A stretch of 54,899 nt of DNA from Deltaproteobacteria bacterium. Its GTDB lineage: Bacteria; Desulfobacterota; Binatia; Binatales; Binataceae. The stretch's first letter is position 1, and every line of letters starts with the position of its first letter. Below the pieces are notes generated by a model. It searched no databases. It was given only the letters and a program-made list of their open reading frames with translations, and was not told the origin of the DNA. Made by a program: the position numbers and the translations under genes. The stretch lies in assembly GCA_021794015.1 (NCBI GenBank), contig JAJYRQ010000003.1, forward strand, positions 1-54,899, read 5' to 3'. Positions 7,473 through 15,376 of the stretch are shown piece by piece.

Positions 7473-8444
7473 ATGCCGCGGCTTTCAGGCCGAACTATAG
7501 CCGCCGGAGCCGTAACCGCTGCATTGGCGGTTATCGCGCCGCTGATGGGCGCAACGGTCTTGGCGGCGCCGATAACTTTCGTAACCGCGCTTCCGGTGGC
7601 TGAGGACCAGGAGGTCACCCGCTTCCAGAACGTGTCCGACATCTTTACGCGCGACCCTACGGCGCTCAGTCGCGACGAAGCCAACGTCCAGTTCCCCAGC
7701 GTGTTTGCTTACGGGCCGACCAGCACGCTTGCTTTGTTCGGCACGGTCAACCAGGGCGTCAACTTCATGAACGAAACTATCGCCGGCGGCCGGCAGTATC
7801 GCGAAACGAGCGGTTTCGGCGACACGCTCTTTTTCGCCCGCTACACGCTGATCCACATCGACGAGCCGGCGGAGACCTGGCGCTTGGCTCCTTTGGTCGG
7901 CCTTTACCTGCCTACCGGCTATTACGACAAGGCCGACCATTTGGGCGTGCTGCCTGATACCCTGCAGAACGGTTCCGGGTCGGTGGACCCTTACCTGGGC
8001 GTGGCGGGAACGTGGAAGGACTTGCTCCAGGAGGTGGACTTTGACGCGACCTACCGGCACGACTTCGCCGCATCGCCGGGTTTCCAGTTCGGCGACCAGG
8101 CGCGCTTCGACGCCTCCTGGCAGTTCCGCATCCTGCCCTGGCTGATGCCGGAGAAAGGCGTGCCGAACTACCTGATGGGCGTGGTCGAGACCAACGTCGA
8201 ATGGTACGGGCGCAACCGCGAGGCGGGCGTCATCAACAACTCGACCGGCGGCCTCATCTGGTTCATCGACCCGGGCATGTACTACGGCACCGCCTTCTGG
8301 CAGTTCGGCGCAGTGGTTCGCATCCCGATAGTGCAGAACCTCTACGGCTTCGGACGGCTCAAGGAGACGATCGGCATCTGGAGCTTCTTTGAGTATTACC
8401 TGACCATGCCTGCGCTGCCCCACTGGCTGCGAAGCGGCCCCTAA
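7473..8444 (+). CDS. Outer-membrane beta-barrel, MetA-like transporter family
   Basis: This 323-residue protein has a signal peptide (hydrophobic 9-32, cleavage near VLAAP). The mature part is rich in alternating polar/aromatic strands: FGDTLFFARYTL, RLAPLVGLYLPTGYY, SVDPYLGVAGTW, VDFDATYRHDF and QFGAVVRIPIVQNLYGFG. This plan matches the small outer-membrane barrels grouped as phenol-degradation MetA-like transporters. The last residues do not end in a classic aromatic, so the final strand may lie slightly earlier. It is followed 86 bp later by a second lipoprotein gene. The cargo is unknown. Confidence 0.72.
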   Translation: MPRLSGRTIAAGAVTAALAVIAPLMGATVLAAPITFVTALPVAEDQEVTRFQNVSDIFTRDPTALSRDEANVQFPSVFAYGPTSTLALFGTVNQGVNFMNETIAGGRQYRETSGFGDTLFFARYTLIHIDEPAETWRLAPLVGLYLPTGYYDKADHLGVLPDTLQNGSGSVDPYLGVAGTWKDLLQEVDFDATYRHDFAASPGFQFGDQARFDASWQFRILPWLMPEKGVPNYLMGVVETNVEWYGRNREAGVINNSTGGLIWFIDPGMYYGTAFWQFGAVVRIPIVQNLYGFGRLKETIGIWSFFEYYLTMPALPHWLRSGP

Positions 8445-8530
8445 GCCGACCCGCCTCAGTTGAGGGCCGCACCTGGAGGCCGAGCCGCGGCCTACGAGCA
8501 GGCAGCTCAAGAGCCGAAGCGAGTTAGGAG

Positions 8531-9076
8531 ATGACGACGAAAAGCAGCCACCTGTCATGCGCGTCATTCACGACGCCCCGGACGGGCCGCGCGGCGCTTG
8601 GTGCGTTGGCGGCTTCGCTCTGTCTTGCGCTGGTGCTGCTAAGCTCATGCGCTGCGCGCTCCGATCCCGACCCGGTCGATCTGCCGGAGCCGGCCGTGAA
8701 GCAGGCAGCGCCTGACGGCGGCTCGGCAGGACCGGCGGCCGATCGTTTCGCGCGGGTGCAGATTCGCGTCGATGGCGTGGCCTCTCCGCGCGGCTGCTAC
8801 AACATCTACGTGCGGCTCTACAAGATTCCGGATCTCATGGCCTACCGGTTTGACCTTGGCAGCGTGCTGCTTACGCTCGATTTCATGCCCGGGGTACGGG
8901 TGACGCCCGAGCTTATCAACAGCATTTCCATCAAGGCGGGCTACACGCCGGGGCCTTACACGTTGCGCTACCTTCCGATCAGCCTGGCCCGCGGCGAGCT
9001 TAAGCAGGCGCTTGAGCGCCGGCGCGAGCAAGCCGACGAGTCAGCCTTCACGCGCTGGTGGAAGATGAATTTCTGA
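8531..9076 (+). CDS. Predicted lipoprotein of unknown function
   Basis: This 181-residue protein has a hydrophobic signal (about 22-39) ending in LLSSC, a good lipobox with the modified Cys near 40. A Pro/Ala-rich linker precedes a folded region (about 75-155) containing VDGVASPRGCYNIYVRLY and GVRVTPELINSISIK. A charged helix and an aromatic tail (RWWKMNF) follow. TTAGGAG lies directly upstream of the ATG. It shares general plan, but no obvious sequence identity, with the lipoprotein at 6529. Family not recognised. Confidence 0.68.
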   Translation: MTTKSSHLSCASFTTPRTGRAALGALAASLCLALVLLSSCAARSDPDPVDLPEPAVKQAAPDGGSAGPAADRFARVQIRVDGVASPRGCYNIYVRLYKIPDLMAYRFDLGSVLLTLDFMPGVRVTPELINSISIKAGYTPGPYTLRYLPISLARGELKQALERRREQADESAFTRWWKMNF

Positions 9077-9086
9077 CGGCTTCGAA

Positions 9087-9107
9087 CTGCCGGCCGCACC
9101 CCGGCAG
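9087..9107. terminator. Weak hairpin between convergent genes
   Basis: CTGCCGG and CCGGCAG form a 7-bp stem with a 7-base loop in the 33-bp gap between the lipoprotein gene and the convergent aminotransferase gene. There is no T-run on either side, so it may only stabilise 3' ends. Confidence 0.25.
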
Positions 9108-9109
9108 CG

Positions 9110-10309
9110 CTAACCCAGGACCGCTCTGAGAGCGTCGTTCATCACCGACAGCGCAAACTCCAGTTCCTGCTCGGCAATGGTAAGCGGCGGCGCCAGTCGC
9201 ACCACGCGGTCGGCGTTGAGCGTCCAGTTAAGGACGACGCCGCGGTCGATCGTCTCGGCGCTGAAGCGCCGGGCCAACTCGGCGGAAGCGAACTCGATCC
9301 CCACCAGGAGTCCCAGGCCACGCACCGCGCGCACCGCCCGAGCGTCGAGCGTTGCCAGCCGCTTTCGCAGCCGCTCGCCGACTTTGGCGGCCCGCTCGGG
9401 CAGCCGCTCGCCGACGATCATCTCGAGCGCCGCCAGACCCGCGGCGCAGGACACCGGATGGCCGCCAAAGGTCGTTATATGGCCGAGCGGCGGGTCGCGG
9501 GCCAGCGTTTCCAGGATCTCCTCGCGTCCGCAAATTGCGCCCAGCGGCATCCCTCCGCCCAGCGCCTTGGCCAGCACCACCAGGTCGGGCACAACGTTCC
9601 AGTGCTCCAGGGCAAACAGCTTGCCGGTGCGGCCCAGCCCGGTCAGCACCTCGTCGAAAATGAGAATTGCACCCGCCTGCGCCGCGCGCTCTCGCAGCGC
9701 GCGCATAAAGCCCGGGCTGGGCACACGCACCCCGCCCTCGGCCTGAACCGGTTCGACAATAACCGCGGCCACCCGCTCGTCGATCGCCACCAGCGCGCCA
9801 ACGTCGTCGTAGGGCAGGTGCGTCACGGGTCCCACCAGCGGCCCAAACGGCGCCCGGAAAGCCGGATTGCCGCAAAGCGCCAGCGCAGCCATCGTGTCGC
9901 CGTGGTAAGCGCCGTCGAAGGCGACGAACCCCGTGCGCCCGGTCCGCTTGCGCGCCGCCTTGAGCGCGCCCTCGACCGCCTCGGCACCGCTGTTGGTGAA
10001 GTAGACGCGCCCGAGGCCGGGCGGCAGCAGAGCGCCCAGCCGCTCGGCCAGCCGGACCTGCGCCTCGATTATGTACTCGCCGTAGACCATCACATGGAGA
10101 TGACGGCCGGCCTGCTCGCCGATCGCCGCGGCCACTGCCGGATGGCCGTGACCAAGCGCATTCACCCCTATCCCGGCAATCAGGTCGAGGTAGCGCCGTC
10201 CGTCGCGCGCGTAAAGCCACGAGCCGCGAGCGCCTTCGATCTCAAGCCCGATGGGAGCCTCGGAGGTCTGTGCCAGGCAGCGAAGGAAGCTTTCACGCAG
10301 GCTGCTCAT
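9110..10309 (-). CDS. Class III PLP-dependent aminotransferase
   Basis: This 399-residue enzyme belongs to the acetylornithine/omega-aminotransferase fold. Visible motifs are NSGAEAVEGALKAAR (106-120), AYHGDT for cofactor binding (about 134-139), FDEVLTGLGRTG with the ring-nitrogen Asp219 and AKALGGGMPLGA with the PLP lysine at 248. These enzymes move an amino group between an amino donor and an aldehyde or ketone. The ATG at 10309 overlaps the stop of the luxC-like gene as ATGA, so the two are translationally coupled. That coupling suggests it aminates the aldehyde made by the LuxC-like reductase. The alternative is an ordinary amino-acid aminotransferase that is merely co-transcribed. Confidence 0.9.
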   Translation of the reverse strand: MSSLRESFLRCLAQTSEAPIGLEIEGARGSWLYARDGRRYLDLIAGIGVNALGHGHPAVAAAIGEQAGRHLHVMVYGEYIIEAQVRLAERLGALLPPGLGRVYFTNSGAEAVEGALKAARKRTGRTGFVAFDGAYHGDTMAALALCGNPAFRAPFGPLVGPVTHLPYDDVGALVAIDERVAAVIVEPVQAEGGVRVPSPGFMRALRERAAQAGAILIFDEVLTGLGRTGKLFALEHWNVVPDLVVLAKALGGGMPLGAICGREEILETLARDPPLGHITTFGGHPVSCAAGLAALEMIVGERLPERAAKVGERLRKRLATLDARAVRAVRGLGLLVGIEFASAELARRFSAETIDRGVVLNWTLNADRVVRLAPPLTIAEQELEFALSVMNDALRAVLG

Positions 10310-11664
10310 GGCGCGGCCCCGAGCAGCCTGCGCATCGCGCCGCCGCCATGCGGCCATAGAAGCGGCGGCGAATGCATCCGGCCGGGCGCGCATCGATGAG
10401 TTGCGCCGAGCTCGCGCAACCGGGAGACCGTCGCTTCCAGCGTGCCCTGCGGGTCCGCCACGGCAACTGCCTCGAGCCGACGCGCCATCTCTCCCAGCCG
10501 GCCCATCAGGTCGTCCGGACCGTAAAACGGCGTGACCGCTACCGTCCGGTAGCCGGGCGACCGGAAGAATCGCCCAGCCGCGTCAAAAATGACCGTCCAC
10601 GAGAGTCCGGAGCCTTCCATAAGCTCGACCGGCTCGCCGCCGAGCGCGCGCCATCGGGCGGTCTCGCGCGCGCGCCGAACCGCGCACGCGCTTTCGACAT
10701 CAAGGACGGCCGCAGGCCAGCGCTGGCAGAGCGAGGCCAGCGCCAAAGCCAGCTTGCGCGCAAAGCGCCTGGCCGCTTCGCCCTGCCGGTCGGCTTCGAC
10801 GTAGACCTGATGGGGCGACAGGCATCCCCGCTGCTCGAAGAGCGCTACGTCGCGCGCAACCGCGCCGGCCAGAGCGTCGCACTGCCCAGAGCCAAGCGCC
10901 TGCGCCGCAAGCACAACCGCGCTGACTCTGGCCCCGAATCCCGCAAACCGCGCGCCGGCGCCGGCCAAAGCGCTGTTCACCGGCGCTTCGGCCAACGCGC
11001 CTGCCTTATCCCCGTCTGCCGCTCGAAGCCGCGCCAGCGCCTCGACCGTCGCGTCGTCGCCCAGCGCCACCAACCCGTCGCACTCCCGTGCCAGCAGTTG
11101 CGTAAGCTCGACCTGCGACCGGTCCCAGGTGAACACGGCCATGCGGGCGCCCAGTTCGGGCGCCGCTTCGGCAACGGAGCGGGCGAAGGCCGGGAAGAAA
11201 TGCGGCTCCAGGCTGGCGCACTTGATCGCCGCAGCGCGGCCCGCGAGCAGCGCAAGGCAAAGCTCATGGAGCCCCGCACCGGGTAGGTTGCCGGGCATTA
11301 CGAAGGCCAGAACCCCGCCTTGAAACGGCATTTGCCGAGCGGCGCGCTCGAGTTCCGCCGCGCCAAAGGGCGCCATCAGCGCCTGCACCGAGGCATCCGC
11401 AAGCGCCGCCGACAGACCCAGCGAATGCGCAAGCTTCGCTGCAAGTTCGAGCCGCAGCGCTGAACCGTCCTGGCGCCAGCGCTCGAACACCCGGCCGAGG
11501 GCGCCGCATACCTCGGCCTGCGTCAGAGAGGAGCGCCGAAGGCGCCGCCGCAACTCCGCCACGGCAGCCCGCAGGCGCTGCGTGCCCGGCGGGCGTTCAG
11601 CCTGCGGCTCTACGCCGTGCGCCAGCCGCTCTTGGCGCGCAGCAGCCCGGCCCTCAAGGCTCAT
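10306..11664 (-). CDS. LuxC-like acyl-CoA/acyl-protein reductase
   Basis: This 452-residue protein has the aldehyde-dehydrogenase-related fold of LuxC. FVMPGNLPGAGLHELCLALLAGRA (split at about 121-144) is the nucleotide-binding region, AIKCAS follows, and RGCLSPHQVYVE carries the catalytic Cys281 in the context typical of LuxC. LuxC reduces an activated fatty acyl group to a fatty aldehyde with NADPH. It is flanked by luxE-like (upstream, ATGA overlap at 11661-11664) and aminotransferase (downstream, ATGA overlap) genes. luxA/luxB luciferase genes are absent, so the product aldehyde is not for light. The acyl chain length is unknown. Confidence 0.88.
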   Translation of the reverse strand: MSLEGRAAARQERLAHGVEPQAERPPGTQRLRAAVAELRRRLRRSSLTQAEVCGALGRVFERWRQDGSALRLELAAKLAHSLGLSAALADASVQALMAPFGAAELERAARQMPFQGGVLAFVMPGNLPGAGLHELCLALLAGRAAAIKCASLEPHFFPAFARSVAEAAPELGARMAVFTWDRSQVELTQLLARECDGLVALGDDATVEALARLRAADGDKAGALAEAPVNSALAGAGARFAGFGARVSAVVLAAQALGSGQCDALAGAVARDVALFEQRGCLSPHQVYVEADRQGEAARRFARKLALALASLCQRWPAAVLDVESACAVRRARETARWRALGGEPVELMEGSGLSWTVIFDAAGRFFRSPGYRTVAVTPFYGPDDLMGRLGEMARRLEAVAVADPQGTLEATVSRLRELGATHRCAPGRMHSPPLLWPHGGGAMRRLLGAAP

Positions 11665-12788
11665 CGGGCTGCCAGGCTGGGCGATGGCATACCGGCTGCG
11701 CCGGCGCGCTCGAACTCGGCGATGCCCAGCGCGCAGCCGCGCGGATCGGCTGCCTGCGCGCGCCCCAGCACGCTCACCAGACCGTTCTCGATAAAGCCGA
11801 GGTCCTCGGTAATCACGGCGGCAACCGATCCCACGTTGGCCAGATCAAAGAAGGAGACCAAGCCGACCCCCCCTTCGGCCAACGGCTTAAGCGTTACCGG
11901 ATCGCGCACGAAAGGACGCATCCAGGGCGGGCAAGCCTTCGACCGTGTCGAGCGTGCCGGCGCCGCGCCAGACCGGTTCAACGCGGTGACGTCGTAGAGC
12001 TGCGAGCAGAGCTCGGTCATGCCGTACTCGTTGATGACCCGCTCTTCGGCGATGCCGAGCAGGTTGCGGGCCTCGGCGTGCATCTGCTCGGCGCTCAGTG
12101 GCAGCGCCTGGCCCTTGGAGCCGCCGGTATCCATGATGCGCGAGCCCGAGGACAGGCTGAACCGCTCGGCGCGCGAGCGAAGCTCCTCGAACAGGGCGCT
12201 GAAAGCCGCGGTCGTACCCATCAGGCAGACCGCGGTGCCGTTCCGTTCGGCCTGGCGCAAAAAGCGCCGCGCGGCGTCGAGATCGACGCCGCCCCGGTCC
12301 GCAACGCAGCAAGAACCGGCCGTGGCAAACTCCTCGATAGCCCATGAGATCATCTGGCCCAGCGACGACTCGGGCATCCGCTGCGCCGTCGGATGGAGCG
12401 AAAGCACGGCTATCTCCGGCCGGTCCGCGAAAAGCATCCGTCTAAGGTGCGCCATGGCTGAGGCCCGGTAAATCCCAAGCTCGGGCACCAAATGGCGGCC
12501 GCGACGCTCGCGCCCCGCAGTCGTCCCGCTGGTCAGAAAGACCCGGCCTCTGCCCTCTTGGGCCACGGCCGGCGGCCAAAGCTCCGCATACTTAAAGGCC
12601 ACGGTGCTTACGGCCGGCGCCTCGGCAGCCGAACGGACGGAAGCGGGCGAAACCCCCAGCATGACGCAGTAAGCGCGATAGGCCGGCACGGTGTCGAACT
12701 GGCGGCGAAAGACCGCCAGAGCCAGGGCCTCGAACTCCTGCGCCCGAGGTTCCCTGATAAAGCTCAAAACCTGTTGATAAATCGACAT
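11661..12788 (-). CDS. LuxE-like acyl-protein synthetase
   Basis: This 375-residue adenylate-forming enzyme of the LuxE/acyl-protein synthetase family shows FLTSGTTAG (phosphate-binding loop, about 84-92), MDTGGSKG and NEYGMTELCSQLYD. LuxE activates a fatty acid as acyl-AMP and passes it to its own Cys and then to LuxC. The ATG at 12788 (MSIYQQVLSF) was chosen over an upstream in-frame start because family members begin here. Upstream on the minus strand TTGAAC (12842-12837) and CATGAT (12818-12813), 18 bases apart, are a weak possible promoter. It is the first gene of a three-gene coupled operon. Confidence 0.87.
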   Translation of the reverse strand: MSIYQQVLSFIREPRAQEFEALALAVFRRQFDTVPAYRAYCVMLGVSPASVRSAAEAPAVSTVAFKYAELWPPAVAQEGRGRVFLTSGTTAGRERRGRHLVPELGIYRASAMAHLRRMLFADRPEIAVLSLHPTAQRMPESSLGQMISWAIEEFATAGSCCVADRGGVDLDAARRFLRQAERNGTAVCLMGTTAAFSALFEELRSRAERFSLSSGSRIMDTGGSKGQALPLSAEQMHAEARNLLGIAEERVINEYGMTELCSQLYDVTALNRSGAAPARSTRSKACPPWMRPFVRDPVTLKPLAEGGVGLVSFFDLANVGSVAAVITEDLGFIENGLVSVLGRAQAADPRGCALGIAEFERAGAAGMPSPSLAAR

Positions 12789-12826
12789 CCACCGCGCCTT
12801 AGAGCCGGTACGATCATGGCACCGGC

Positions 12827-12856
12827 TTGACCTCTGGTTCAAGCAAGCTTTATTGT
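12827..12856 (+). promoter_or_regulatory. Candidate promoter for the small exported protein gene
   Basis: TTGACC (12827-12832) and TATTGT (12851-12856) are 18 bases apart, about 62 bases upstream of the ATG at 12918, in the divergent interval with the luxE-like operon. It overlaps a weaker minus-strand candidate, so the two directions may compete. Confidence 0.4.
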
Positions 12857-12917
12857 GTTAAGCGAGGCAGGTGGTGCGCCCGACAACGTGCCGGCTTGCT
12901 CGAAGGGGCTATCTGCA

Positions 12918-13331
12918 ATGCGTAAGTTTTGCGCGGGGGCGCTTTTAGGATTGCTTGCAGCGTGGGGCGTAGCGGCAGCCAGCCAGGGCGCGGACCACGA
13001 CGGCTGGTTCTGGAACAAGCTTGACGCGGCCGCCAAGACCGGATACGTCAGCGGCTATGGCGACGCCATGCAGCTTAGCGCCAGCAAGCTCGCCATCCTA
13101 CACACGGCTTCTCAACTGTTCCACTGGAAGGGCGGCGACCGGATCATAGGTCAGTTGCGCCAGGAGTTGGTGATGTCCGCGCTCAAGCCCTCCGACGCAA
13201 TCAGCCGGCTCGACGCGCTCTATTCCAATCCCAAGTACCGGGAACTCGACCTGGGTACGGCGATCCAGATGCTGGCGATGCGCGACAAGGAGCCAGCAAG
13301 CCGAAGCCCCAAGGGAGCCGGCAAACCCTAA
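12918..13331 (+). CDS. Small exported protein of unknown function
   Basis: This 137-residue protein starts MRKFCAGALLGLLAAWGVAA, a clear signal peptide with probable cleavage after AAASQGA. The mature domain (about 25-125) is mostly helical: WFWNKLDAAAKTGYVSGYGDAM, then a helix ending LFHW, then DAISRLDALYSNPKYRELDLG and AIQMLAMRDK. The spacing 'YVxGYxDA ... LDxLYxNPxYRxLxLGxAI' looks like a real periplasmic domain, but I cannot name the family. The ATG at 12918 was chosen over an upstream start because the signal peptide begins there. It is divergent from the luxE-like operon. Confidence 0.7.
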   Translation: MRKFCAGALLGLLAAWGVAAASQGADHDGWFWNKLDAAAKTGYVSGYGDAMQLSASKLAILHTASQLFHWKGGDRIIGQLRQELVMSALKPSDAISRLDALYSNPKYRELDLGTAIQMLAMRDKEPASRSPKGAGKP

Positions 13332-13566
13332 GAGCGAAACCGCCAAACGCGCCCGCGCCCGGTCGCGCCCCGCCGCGCTTCAGGTCCAACGTCCAGACAA
13401 AGCGGCGGGCGCTCCGAAAAGCCGCGGCGGTGTCGTTTCATAGCCCGCAGCCCTAACCTTCCCAGCCCTTCGGGCACCACAGCAACGTCCTATGGGCCGG
13501 CTAATCGCCGGCCCGGTCGCCCGCCCCGACAGCTTTCGGCGCAGGCGGCGGCTCGCTGGGCTTGTT

Positions 13567-13589
13567 GTATCGAGTTTCGAGGTCGATAC
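13567..13589. promoter_or_regulatory. Palindrome upstream of the PadR-efflux operon
   Basis: GTATCGA (13567-13573) and TCGATAC (13583-13589) form a perfect 7-bp inverted repeat with a 9-base centre, ending 16 bases before the first ATG of the PadR gene. PadR regulators bind spaced palindromes near their own promoters, so autoregulation is likely. It is not the classic ATGT-N8-ACAT PadR box. Confidence 0.45.
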
Positions 13590-13605
13590 TAGTTAACGTT
13601 ATTCG

Positions 13606-13956
13606 ATGGTGACTGCAATGGACAGATGGTTTTACTCCGGGCTCGTTCGGCTTCACATCCTGCACCACGCCGCCTCGGAACCGATTTTCGGCCTCGGCAT
13701 CATCGAGGAGCTTGCGCGCCACGGCTACAAGCTAAGCCCCGGCGCGCTCTACCCTCTGCTCCACGCCATGGAGCGCAAGGGCTACCTGCACTCGACCGAG
13801 GAACGGGTTGGGCGATGGCCGCGCCGCCTCTACCGGGCAACGCCGTTGGGACGGCAAACGCTGCGCCACGCCCGGCGCAAGGTACGGGAGCTGTTTACCG
13901 AGTTGTTCGAGGCCGAGGCAGCGACGAACCGCAGGCAGCACGGAGTACGCGCGTGA
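13606..13956 (+). CDS. PadR-family transcriptional regulator
   Basis: This 116-residue winged-helix protein has the PadR pattern: LHILHHAASEPIFGLGIIEEL, then KLSPGALYPLLHAMERKGYL (recognition helix and turn), then the wing RWPRRLYRATPLGRQTL and a C-terminal dimer helix. A second possible start is the ATG at 13618. PadR proteins usually repress efflux or detoxification genes and release DNA on binding an aromatic or other small ligand. Its stop overlaps the GTG start of the TolC-like gene (GTGA), so regulator and pump are one operon. Confidence 0.88.
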   Translation: MVTAMDRWFYSGLVRLHILHHAASEPIFGLGIIEELARHGYKLSPGALYPLLHAMERKGYLHSTEERVGRWPRRLYRATPLGRQTLRHARRKVRELFTELFEAEAATNRRQHGVRA

Positions 13957-15374
13957 CCAAGGCGGCGGCATGGACAATGGTCGTGCTGGGATGCCTGTTC
14001 GCCCTGTGGGCATCCGACGCGCTCGCCGAGGCAGGCGGACCGGTGCGCACGCTGACGCTCGGCCAGGCGGTCGATTATGCGCTGCAACATCATCCAAGCG
14101 TGCGCGCCGCGCGGGCCCTGCAGACGCAGGCCGACGCCGCGGTGGAGGCGGGGCGAGTCGGGTACCTGCCCCAGGTCGACGTGGTGGGCCAGGAAAACCG
14201 GGCTTCAGTCAACCAGAATCCAGGCACCTGGATCGACATTCCGGGCTTTCCCGGCGTAGTTCCCGCGGTGGAAGGGCCGATGCATGACTCCTTTGGGCTG
14301 AACTCGTGGAACAGCGGCGCCAGCCTGTTCGTTGCCGAGGACGTCGCCGGCCTCTTAAGACAAATGTCTCTGGTCGACGTGGCACTGGCCAGACGGGAAG
14401 GCGCCGGCTTTGGCCTGCGGGCCCAGGAGCTGGCGGTGGCCTTCGCCGCGGCTGACGCTTTCATGGTTGACGTTGCAGCCCTCGAGACGGTCAAGGCTAC
14501 GCAAAGCGGCGTGCAGCGGGCACGAACTTTCGCCACGGCCGTCGGCGGACTGGTGAAAAGCGGCCTGCGCCCGGGCGCCGACGCTTCCCGGGCGCAGGCC
14601 GAATTGGCCTTTGCCAAGGACCAGGAACTGCGCGCCATGCAAGCGCTCGGGGTGGCGCGCGCGACCCTGGCACAGGCGCTCGGTGTAGCGGCTGAGCGGG
14701 TCGAGCCGCGGCCCGGTGCGCTGCTCAAGCCGGCCCCGGGGATTGCGCTGCCCGAGTCTCCGTCCCCCGCCAATCCGCTGCTGAGAGAAGCGCAAGCCGG
14801 GGTCGAGGCCGCCCACAGCGCCGTACGCGCGACCCGGCTTCAGTACCTGCCGCGCGTTTATGTCGCGGGCTTCCTGTTCAGCCAGGGCGGCGGCCTTGGC
14901 GGCGGAACGATTACGCCGGGAGGGGGGCTGGTGCCGAGCGTGCCGAACTGGGCGGTGGCGCTCGACGTGGTGGTGCCGCTCACCGAGCTCTTGACCACAC
15001 GCGCGCAACTCCGTGGCGCGGTGGCCGGCGAGCGGCTGGCCGCGGCACGCTACGGCGAAACCGCCCTCGGCGTGGAGAGCGAGCTACGGCGCGCGCAGGC
15101 GGTGCTCGAAGGAGCGCGCGGGATTGCCGCCAACGCACCCGCCGAGCTGGCTGCCGCCCGCGCCACCTGGGCGCAGAACAACGCCCGCTACCGCGCCGGC
15201 CTGATGACCGCGCTCGACGTGGCCGACGCCGAGCGCCTGCTCACGCAGGCCGAAGTGGACAACGCCGTGGCCCGGGTCAACGTCTGGCGCGCGATGCTCC
15301 TGGTGGCGCGCGCGGCAGGCGACTTGGGGCCGTTTTTCGCCGCTTACCGCAGCGTCGGACCAGGAGGTAAGTGA
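13953..15374 (+). CDS. TolC-family outer-membrane efflux protein
   Basis: This protein of 473 residues starts at a GTG that overlaps the PadR stop. A signal peptide (about 5-27, ending DALAEA) precedes TLGQAVDYALQHHPSVRAAR, the usual first helix of outer-membrane factors. The sequence then carries two related helical halves with LTEL/ELLT-type and AELAAARATWAQNNARYRAGLMTALDVADAE-like segments (about 390-430), the hallmark of the family. It forms the outer-membrane channel of the RND pump encoded next. An RBS, AGGAGG, at its end serves the downstream gene. Confidence 0.88.
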   Translation: MTKAAAWTMVVLGCLFALWASDALAEAGGPVRTLTLGQAVDYALQHHPSVRAARALQTQADAAVEAGRVGYLPQVDVVGQENRASVNQNPGTWIDIPGFPGVVPAVEGPMHDSFGLNSWNSGASLFVAEDVAGLLRQMSLVDVALARREGAGFGLRAQELAVAFAAADAFMVDVAALETVKATQSGVQRARTFATAVGGLVKSGLRPGADASRAQAELAFAKDQELRAMQALGVARATLAQALGVAAERVEPRPGALLKPAPGIALPESPSPANPLLREAQAGVEAAHSAVRATRLQYLPRVYVAGFLFSQGGGLGGGTITPGGGLVPSVPNWAVALDVVVPLTELLTTRAQLRGAVAGERLAAARYGETALGVESELRRAQAVLEGARGIAANAPAELAAARATWAQNNARYRAGLMTALDVADAERLLTQAEVDNAVARVNVWRAMLLVARAAGDLGPFFAAYRSVGPGGK

Positions 15375-15376
15375 CA

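Noticed and set aside
7485..8567. Minus-strand open frame of 360 residues
   Set aside because: Antisense to the barrel gene, which has a signal peptide and barrel strands.
9110..12788. Bioluminescence operon, because of luxC and luxE likeness
   Set aside because: No luxA, luxB or luxD gene lies in the window, and the third gene is an aminotransferase. Aldehyde supply for another use is more likely.
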